A stretch of 64,000 nucleotides of DNA from the NCBI RefSeq assembly GCF_026341825.1, contig NZ_JAPENY010000001.1, positions 806,001-870,000 on the forward strand. Reading direction: 5' to 3'. This document shows, piece by piece, positions 43,551 through 53,100 of the stretch. Both the position numbers and the translations under genes were made by a program. Numbering within the stretch: the stretch's first letter is position 1; each line of letters begins with the position of its first letter. This DNA comes from Streptomyces sp. NBC_00620. Its GTDB lineage: Bacteria > Actinomycetota > Actinomycetes > Streptomycetales > Streptomycetaceae. The notes beneath the pieces are model-generated. The model saw only the letters and a list, made by a program, of their open reading frames with translations. It had not been told where the DNA came from and did not search any database.

Positions 43551-44168
43551 TCAGTCGAACTCCATCCCCGCGAACGGATCCGGCTCACCGGTCCAGGGAT
43601 CCATGCCCGCCTCGCGGAGCCGCTCCTCTTCCCTGAAGTTCAGAAAGCGCGCCGTTCCCTTTGCCCACAAGGACGCAACGCTGATGGGACAGGTGTCGAA
43701 GTCGGCCTGTAGAAGCCGCAGGAGGAACTCCGTCATGCCGCAGCCGTAGACGGACCAGCCGCCCCACTGGCGTGCCCACACCGCGACCTGCCAGTTGTCC
43801 GGGTCCGGGTCCGAGGTCACCCAGCACAGTGTGTCGCCGCCGTTGGTCTGACCCCAAAGAAGCATGTCCTCCAGCCGGTACTGCGACGCTTGGGCGGGCA
43901 TCCGCCAGTCGCGCAGGGAGTCCGCTAGAAGGGCATCCGGCGGCAGCCGCCCAGCCGTCAGCGGAGCCGTCGGCTCCCCCGGGCGCGGGATCGACACGTA
44001 GAGGCTGTCCTCGATCGATCCCGCGCCGAAAGCCGAGACGAATTCCCGGTAGTCGCCCGGGAACGACTCCACTCCAAGCTCGACTGCGGCCGCACGCCAG
44101 TCCACCGTGTCCCCCGCCGTGTGCAGCGGTGTCACGACCTGTCTCAGCTGTCCGAATGTGTAGTTCAC
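43551..44168 (-). CDS. SUKH (SMI1/KNR4) family protein, likely cognate immunity protein
   Basis: This 205-residue protein has the SUKH core VDWRAAAVELGVESFPGDYREFVSAFGAGSIEDSLYVSIPRPGEP and WQVAVWARQWGGWSVYGCGMTEFLLRLLQADFDTCPI. It begins only 12 nt after the stop of the RHS toxin gene on the same strand, the usual place of the cognate immunity gene. GGAGGGAACC stands before the GTG at 44168. The paralogue at 42094 shares the C-terminal third. The toxin domain is a nuclease and SUKH proteins commonly neutralise nucleases, so it probably blocks the C-terminal endonuclease. Confidence 0.85.
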   Translation of the reverse strand: MNYTFGQLRQVVTPLHTAGDTVDWRAAAVELGVESFPGDYREFVSAFGAGSIEDSLYVSIPRPGEPTAPLTAGRLPPDALLADSLRDWRMPAQASQYRLEDMLLWGQTNGGDTLCWVTSDPDPDNWQVAVWARQWGGWSVYGCGMTEFLLRLLQADFDTCPISVASLWAKGTARFLNFREEERLREAGMDPWTGEPDPFAGMEFD

Positions 44169-44180
44169 GGTTCCCTCCGT

Positions 44181-47100
44181 CTACGGTGTGCCGGCAAGTG
44201 GTACAGGCGTCCCCTTGGAAGAGGCCAGGCCAATGTTGCGCCAGTAGCCGAACTTGTTGCTATACATCATGTTCGGGACAACGTCCTCCAGCATGAGTCC
44301 AGGCTTGCCATTCACCGTTCCCCAGGCAGTCATTTCGTAGGCGACCGGCACCGTCCTCGCTCCTGAATACACGGGTGTCACCTGGTAATGCACAGTCTGC
44401 CCACCGTCGATCGCGGCTTTCACCTGCCGCTCGAAGTAGTACATGTGCTCAGGTATTCCTGGATCGTCCTGGGAGACGCGGTTGGCGTTGGCCGACCGAG
44501 CGCACGTGGAGAGGTTCTCGAGGTTGGTGCCGTCGCCGCTCAGGTCGGCCCCGAGCAGATGGCAGGCGTTGACCCACTGGCCGGGCGGACGGTTACCGAG
44601 GTAACCGGCGTACGCCCGAGCCCATTGGTATCCCGGAGGCGTCACCTTGTCCGGCTGGGTCGACGAGCCCGGGTGGGCATCTAGATAGGCCGTGTCGAGG
44701 CACGCCTCAACACCGGTCGCCCGGCCGCCCTGGCCACTGTCCCCGTAGTCAACCCATCCCTGACCGTCTCGCGTGCAGTCCGAGCTGTCGCGGGTCGCAC
44801 TGCCCTGATCCCCGCCCTGCGCAGGAGCGGATTCGAACAAGCCCTGCGCGTCCGGCGTGTAGTCCTTGTTACCGACGAGGTCAACCATGACGCGCTGGTC
44901 CACCACGGCAGCCCTATCCAGTGACCGTTGCTGAGTGCGACCGGCGTCCACCTTGGCCCTGGGTACGGTGCGCGTTGGCGCCGGGGTGGCGTTCTTGCCG
45001 TTGTTGGGGTTCTGCTTAATGCGGGGCGCCGGCGGGCGGGTGGTACCCCGACCGGTTCCGTTGCCAGTGCCGCGGGACGCGCTGGAGGACTTGCAACCGT
45101 ACGTGCAGCCGCGGACGCCGCTAGTCCTTGTAGTAGTCCGGACTGGGGTGCGTGAACCGCTCGCGCTCGACCTGAGGCCAAGCTCCTTTTGTACTTTCTG
45201 GGCCTGCTGACGGCTCGTCGCTCTGCCCCCCACGCTGCTTCCCGTACGCCTGGACGTGGACGAGCGGTTGGTCTTGGTGTTGGTCTTGGTCTTGGTCTTG
45301 GTACCGGAGAGCCGGCCTGCCGACATGATGGGGACAGGTCCCATTCCTGCGCCGCCGTTGCTGGGGTTCCACCTGTGGCCCGTGGGATCGGTGCCGCCCA
45401 GCGGCCCGCCGTCGCCGTAGGAGTACCGGTTGGCCTGCGCGGACACCGGGTCGAGCTGCCACGTGTCCCGTGAGGCGAACGACCCCGTGCCCGGCTGGTA
45501 CCAGCGAGCGGCCATGTTGACGTCGCCGGTGGTGGGGTCGGTGAAGCCGGACTGGTAGCCGACGGCGGGAGTGGTGCCGTTGGTGGCCGTCTCCTTGCCG
45601 AAGGGGTCGTAGGCCGTCGAGCCGCTGACCTGCTTGCCGTCGGCCGTCAGGGCGGTGACCAGGTCGGTGTGCTGGTCGGTCAGGGCCCACTGCTTGGTGG
45701 TGCCGGTGGAGAGGGAGAGGAGGGTGCCGTCGGGGGTGCGGTTGTAGTTGGTGGTGCCGTCGTTGGCGAGGTTGTTGGAGCCCCCGTCGTAGGTGAAGGT
45801 CGTCGCGCCTCGGGTCTGGACGCGGTCCAGGGAGTCGTAGGTGAACGTCGTGCCGCCGTCGGTGATCTTGCGTTCGAAGGCGTCGAAGGTCAGTGAACGA
45901 GCGGATCCACTACCGGTGTTGACCGAGGACAGCGTGCCCCGTGCGGTGTAGGCGTACGTCGTCGTGCCGTCGGTCAGCTGGCGGTTGCGGGCGTCGTACG
46001 TCGCTGTGGTCGAGCCGGCCTTGGTGCGGTTGCCGGACGCGTCCCACGTGTACGACACCGTCGTGCCGTCCTTCGCCCACGACGTCATGCGGTTCGCATA
46101 GTCGTAGCTGTAGGTGTTGGTGCCGGCCCCTGCCGTGCCCGTCGTCTTCTTGGACGTCAGGTTGTCGTCCAGGTCGTAGCCGTACGTGGTCGAGGCGACG
46201 GTGGTCGCCGTGTCGACGGTGGTCACAGTGTCGGTGTTCAGGCGGCCGAGGCTGTCGTAGACGTAGTTGCGCTTGGCCGTAGCCGTGTGCGACGTGGCGC
46301 CGTCCGGCTTGCTTGCGTACTGCTCCAGGCGCAGGCGGCCTGCGGCGTCGAAGTCGTACCAGACGTAATTGCTGGTGATCGAGTCCCACACCCAGTCGAA
46401 GCGGCCGGCGCTGTCGTAGCCGTAGTTGGTGGTGCCCGCATTGGTCTTGCGCTGCGTCATGCTGCCGTCGGCGTTGTAGGAGTAGCTGGAGGCGCCGCCC
46501 GGTCCTGCCGCGGTCAGGAGCTGGCCGCGGTCGTTGTAGGTGTAGGTGTCGCGGGTGAGCGCGTCGGCCGTGCCGACCGCGGTGAGGCGGCCCGCGAGGT
46601 CGTACTCCAAGGTGCGGTCGGTGGTGGCCGCCTCCGCGCCGGTGCCGGTCTCGTGGGTGAGGCGGCCGAGGCCGTCGTAGACGCTCTCGCGCTTGACGCC
46701 ACCCGGCAGCAGCTCTGTGACGGGCTGTCCGGCCTTGTCGTAGACGGTGGTCCAGGTGCGGTCGGCGGCGGCCGGGTGCGCGGTCGTGGACGGTTCGATC
46801 GTGGACTCGGGCAGGCCCCAGCTGTTGAAGGTGTAGACGGTCTTGTTGCCGCGTCCGTCCGTCAGCCGGGTGCGGTTGCCTGCCGCGTCGTAGCCGGACG
46901 TCGTCGTGATCGACTCGGTGGCGGAGACCGGTTCGACCTGGGTCGTCAGGCGACCCAGCGCGTCGTACGCATACGTCGTACGTGCCTTGGTCTGCGCGGA
47001 GATCACGGCCGTCGGGTTGCCCTCGGCGTCGAACTCGGCGGTGGTGGTGCGCAGTGCGGTGGTGCCCGTGCCGTAGTCGGTCGTGGCGGTGGCGCCGCCG

Positions 47101-50100
47101 AGGGCATCGTACGTAGTCGTGGCCCAGCGGTTGGTGGCGTCGGTGGTCTCGGTCTGGCGGCCGAGGCCGTCGTAGCCGAAGCGGGTGGTGCCGGCCGGGT
47201 CTGTCAGCGACTCGACCTCGCCCGCCGGGTTGTAGGTGCTGGTCGTGGTGATGCCGCCCGGAGTCTTCGACGCCGTCTGGTTGCTCGCGTCGTCCCAGGT
47301 GTAGCCGCTGGTCAGGTTCACCGTGGTCGGGTAACGCTCGACCGTGGTGGCGGTGAGCTGCCGGCCCAGTTCGTCGTACGTGGCCTCGGTTCGGGCGCCC
47401 GTCGGATCTGTGGCGGAGAGCTGGAGACCGGTCGGGGTCCAGGTATGGCGGGTCACTCCGCCGCCGTCGGCGGCCGCGGCAAGCAGGTCCGAGTCGGTCT
47501 CCGACGCGAGGGCAGCAGCGGCGTCGGCCACCGGGTCCGTCTGTGTCGTCAGCTGACCGAACTGGTCGTAGTCGTAGCGGGTGACGCGGCCCAGCGGGTC
47601 GGTGACCGTCTGCGGCAGGCCGAGCGGGGTGTAGGTGGTGCGGGCGGTCGCGGTGAGCGCGGTGGTGCCGCCCGGCGGGGTGTAGTCGGGAAGGGTCACC
47701 GCGGTCGTGCGGCCGAGCCGGTCGACCTCGGAGCGGGCGACCTTCCCCCGGGCGTCCTTGGACTCGGTGGCCTCACCGAAGGTGTTGTAGCCGGTGAGGG
47801 TGGCGGGCTTGGCCGTGGTGGCCGCGCTGCCGTTCTCCTCGGTCTGCACCGCCGGGGCGGTCTCCTGTGCGAGGCGGCCCAGTGCGTCGTAGCGGTGGGT
47901 GGTGGTGTACGCGGTCGCGTCGGCGCCGGTGGTGTTGCCGCGCGGGGTGACCGTGGTCAGCGGCAAGCCGCGGTCGTCGTACGTGCTCGTGGTGGTGTGG
48001 GTGCTGGTGCCGTCGGTGACGGTCTGCTTGGTGACGTTGCCGGCGGGGTCGTACTCCGCCGTCGTGGTGAGCGACTTGTCGCCGGTGATGGACTGCTTCT
48101 GTTCCGTCACCTGGTCGTCGCGGTCGTAGACAAAGGTGCTGGTCCGGTTGAGTCCGCCGGGGTCGAGGACGGTGCTGTCGGTGCGGCCCAGAGCGTCCAC
48201 GGTGAAGGTCTGAGTGGTCTTGCCGCCGCCGGTGACCTGACGGGTCAAGTGACCTGCCGAGTCATAAGTGTTGGCCTCCGCGACGATGTCGCGCTTGGTG
48301 CCGTCGGCCTGAGTGACCTGTTTGGCCGTGGTGGTGGCCGCGAGTCCGTCGTCGTAGTAGGTGTACGCGGCGGTGGCGCCCATCGCATCAGCCGTGGTGG
48401 CCAGGCGTCCTGCTGGGTCATAGGCGTTGGAGACCACGGTCAGGTCCCGGACAGTGCCGGATGGGTCGCCCGTCCAGTCGTCGAGGACGGTCGAGGCGTG
48501 CTGGCCGCGCGGGGTGTACGTGTACGTGAAGTGCGCGCCTGCCGGGTCCGTCATACCTCTGACCTGACCGAACTCGTCGTGTTCGAGCAGGGTGGTGTGC
48601 TGCTCGGCGTCGGTCACGCTGTCGTTGAGGCCGTGCTCGTCGTAGTGGTAGGCCGTGCTCCGCGCAGTGTCGCCGCCCGTGGTGTCGGCCGTCGTCTCGG
48701 ACAGCAGGTTGCCGTCCTCGTCGTAGCCGCGGGTGATCTTCGCGGTGTGGGTGGTGCCGGTGATCTCGTTCTTGACGCCCGCTCCGGTCTCGGTGACGAC
48801 GTGGGAGGCCTGGTCGTAGGCGTAGGCCGTGGTCACACCGCTCGGGAAGGTGTCGGAGACCTGCTTCTCGGAGATCTTGCGGCCCAGGCCGTCGTATGTG
48901 TACGTCGTGACCAGCCCGGACGGGGAAGTGACCTCCGCCAGGTCGCCGTTCGAGTAGTAGCGGTACGAGGTCTTCGCGCCGGCCGGTGTGGTCTGCGTCA
49001 GTACCAGGCCTGCCGGGGCGGTGCCGCCGCCGACCGCGGCCTCGGTACCCGCGGTGTAGGTGGTGGAGGCGGTGCTGTTGTCCGGGCGGACCGTGGTGAG
49101 GGGCAGGCCCAGGGTGCTGTAGGTGTAGGCGGTGCGGTAGCGGTCGTCGCGGTAGTCGGTCGAACGCTGGTCCCGGTAGGTCAGTTGCTTGTCGTTGCGC
49201 GGGTCGAGGGGGTCGCTCGCGTTGAGGTAGTAGGAGTTGAAGCTCGTCCAGCAGGAGTCGGCGTCGCGACAGGTCGTGGAGGACACCACGTTGCCGCGGG
49301 CGTCGTGGCCTGTGACGGTGGTGTGGCCGTTGGGGTCGGTGACGGTGTGGAGGTTGCCGCCGGTGTCGTAGGCGTAGGAGGTGACAGCGCCGGTGGCGTC
49401 CTTCCTCGCGACCACACGCTGGCCGCGAAGGGCGTCGTAACTACTGCTGCTGGTGCGCCCCTTGGGGTCCGAGACCGTCACGGTCGAGGTCAAGCCCGAG
49501 TCAGCTGCCTCGGTCTGGGCCCGGTAGTGGGCCGAGACCGCATCGGCGCTCAGCGCACTGCGGTACAGGGCGACTTCGTCGACCTGCCCGTTGAAGTAGT
49601 AGGTGTTCGAGGCGAGACCCATCCAGCCGGAGCTGCCCCAGCCGCCGCCTATGTAGGCGTACGGGCGTGACTGGTCGGTGATGGTGCCGTCCAGCGAGCC
49701 GACCTTGACGCCGTCCAGGTAGAGGGTCTGGGTCGCGCCGGATCCCGACAGGGCGACGTGGTGCCATTCGTTGTCGGTCACGGTCTGCGTGGACACGATG
49801 GGGGTGGCCCCGGATACGCCGGACAGATAGAACTCGCCGCGCAGCTTACCGGCGCCGTCGATGTTCAGTACCGGGCGCCAAGACGTCGGGGTCTGGCCGA
49901 TAGGAGTGTCCTGGAAGCCGAGCAGGACGGCCGAGGGAGTGGAGGTGCGGAACCACATCTCCGCGGACAGTTCGGTCGCCCCGGCCAGGATCGATCCGGG
50001 CACCTCGACGGTGCCCCCGCCACCGAGCGTCACAGCCCGGTTGTCGCCTAGGCCGAACACGCCGGCCTTGTCCAGCTGCGATGAGATGCCGCCCGAGTCC

Positions 50101-53100
50101 GGGCGGAACGTGGCACCCATGCCGGACCCGCCGACCTCGCTGCCGAGAGCTGTGCCCTCGTACTCGCCGAGCCGCCAGTACGCGGCGGGCGCGTCGGCGA
50201 GGGCGACGCCGGCGTACTGGTCACCGCGGCCGGTGACGAGACTACGGCGGGCCTGGAAGTGCCGGTTGGGGGTGTCGGTCTGGCCCGGGTTCCACTTGAC
50301 GTAGATCCAGACAGAGCCGGCGTTCACGAACTTGACCAGCGGCTTGTCGTAGAAGGCGACTTCGTCGATCTGACCGGTGAAGTTGCGGTAGCCCGCGGCC
50401 TCGCCGTCCCACCCGGAGGAGGAGTAGCCGCCGCCGACGAACACGTGGGCGTAGCGGTCGGCGGGGACACCGGTGAACGCAATGCCCTGGTAGTCGCCGT
50501 CGACGAACAGGGCCTGGCTGCCCTCATTCCCAGTGAGCAGGACGTGGTGCCACTTGCCGTCGGTGACGGCCTGATCGGAATCGATGCTCGATGCGCCGGA
50601 CGAGAATTTGCCGCGTAGCTTGCCGTCGGAGTCGATCAGCAGCATGGGCCGCCACCCGGCGGTCGGGGTGTCGCCGAACTCGGAGTCCTGGTTGGCGACC
50701 AGGACGCCCGGGCTGGTCGTTTTGAACCACAGCTCCAACGACATCGCCGTCCCTGTGTCCACGGACTCGAGAGGCATCTCGACCGCGCCGTCACCCGTGA
50801 AGCTCGCCGCGGTGTCGTCGCCGTCGGCGAAGATGCCCGCGCTGCCCGGCCGTACGCCGTCCAGGTAGCTGCCGGCCAGGTCGTCGCCGAGGGGACTCGC
50901 CGCTTCGGCGCCGGCGCGCTCGCCGAGCCGCCAGTAGCCGGTGGGGCCGCTGCGCTGGATCGTGTCCGCGTAGGAGGACGAGGAGGTGGAGTAGGAGGGC
51001 GCGGACACCTTCCAGGTGCCGCCGTTCTCGTCGGTGTGCTGGGTCACCCGGCCGCTGACCGGGTCGTAGGCGGCGGTGGCGTGCACCCGGCCGGAGGGCA
51101 GGGTGACCTTCGTGACCTGCCCGATCGCGGTCCGACCTGCGTAGTGTTCGGCGACCGTGACGGCGTCCAGGGTGTGGTGGTAGACGGCGACTTCGTCCAT
51201 CTGCCCCTTGAAGTGGTACTCACCGCTCGCCAGGCCCATCCAGCCTGAGCTGCCGTAACCGGCACCGAGGTAGGCGTAGTCGCGGGACTGTTCGACGATG
51301 GCGCCGTCCAGCGAACCGACCTCGGCACCATCCAGGTAGAGGGTCTGGGTGGCGGCGCCGGCGGACAGCACCGCGTGATGCCACTTGCCGTCCGTCACCG
51401 CCTGCGCCGACACGATGGGGGTGGCCCCGGAGACGCCGGACAGATAGAACTCGCCGCGCAACTTGCCCGCGCCGTCGATGTTCAGCACCGGACGCCACGA
51501 GGCGGGCTTCTCACCCAGCTCCACGTCCTGGAAGCCCACGAGGACACCCGACGGCGTACTCGTCTTGAACCACAGCTCGATCGTCGGGAAGGCCGCGGCC
51601 TTCAGTGTGTCCGCGGGTAGTTCGACTGCCGAGTCGACGCCGTCGAAGCCACCTGAGGTGTCCGAGGTGCCCGCGATCGCGGAGTCGGCACCCAGCTGGA
51701 CGTCCCGGTGGACGGCGTCGTTGAGGCCCGTGCGTGAGACCGCCTCGCTGGCCGCCGTGGAGCCCTCGCTCTCACCCAGCCGCCAGTACGAGCTAGGGGC
51801 CGAGTCCAGCACACCGCTGCGGTAGACCGAGCCTGTGCCGTACTCGTACACCGTGCACTTGGTGGTGGACGTCGGCGGGCATACGGTCTTCAGCTGGTCG
51901 CCGGCGTAGGTGTATCGCCAGGTCAGACCGGGGGTGCTCGCGTCGATGGCGCTTGTGGTCACCGAGTCGACGTGTCCACCGGACCAGGTGAAGGACAAGG
52001 AGCGGCCGGACATAGCGTCGGTGACCTTGCGCAGCTCGCCACCGTCCTCGGACTCATGGGTGAGGCTCTGACGCCGGCCCGCGCTGTCGGTGACGGAAAC
52101 CAGCGAACCACTGACCATGAACACGTAGGTGGTGCCGGATCTCTCGCGCAGCGTCCAGCTCTCGGACCTCTGCGTCAGTGTGTACGCCCCGCCGGACGGG
52201 CCGGAGTACGAGCCGTCGGGGTTCCTGCCGAACCGTATCTGCGAGCCGTCGGCGAGGGTCACCAGCACGGTCGACGTGCTGGGCTCCTCCAGCGCGCGCA
52301 TGTCCCAGCGGGTGGACCAGCCGCTGCCGAATGCAGGGTCTCGGCGCGGATCCAGGGAGTTGTAGGTACGAGTGACCGCCAGCTCCGGGCCGACGGTGGA
52401 GATCGCCGCGTCCGTCGCCGCAGTGACGTAGTTGCCCTCGCGTGTGCCGACCTCGCCGCCATCGTCCGCGCCGCCGAGGTGGCTGGTCACGGCTGGCTGT
52501 GGCACCTGTGTGGTCAGCAGTGCCGCGCCGGGGCGCGACGAGGTGGCGGCGCCGTCGTAGGCATATCCGTACCAGGCATACGTCTTGCCCCAGGAGAGCC
52601 AGCCGGACGGTACCGCCCACTGCTGTTCGGTGCTGCGCGTGCCCGTCTTGCAGTTCTTGCGCAGGTTGCTGCCCTCGACCTCGCAGACCTCGAAGGAGTA
52701 CTGCAGCGTCGCCTTCGGGTATCTGTCGGCGTCCGTACCCTTCGCCCACAGGGTGGGGGTGAGCGTGTCGGCGGTGGCTCCGCTGCCCGGTGACTCGGCC
52801 GTCAGCTGTGGCGGAATGTTCACTGAGGCGATCTTGACGGCGGGTCCCGGGACGCCTGCGGTGGTGAAGCGGCTTACGCCGTAGTCGTCCATCGTCCACT
52901 GCACTGTGTACGTGGCAGGCGTCAGCGCAGCGATCTTCGCGTCCAGCGTCACGCTCTCACCGGGCGAGACCGCCTGGGGCATCTCCGTCCACGCGATCTT
53001 CGAGCTGTCGGTGATCTCCTTGCCCGCGGAGTCGAACAGGTTGTACCGCAGCTTGTAGTTGCCGCCCGCGGGCCAGGTCTCCTGCCCCTGGTTGGTGACG

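Noticed and set aside
46287..49670. Long plus-strand frame opposite the RHS gene
   Set aside because: It is the GC-driven mirror of the YD-repeat region, rich in Val, Gly and Arg, with no domain and no ribosome-binding site.
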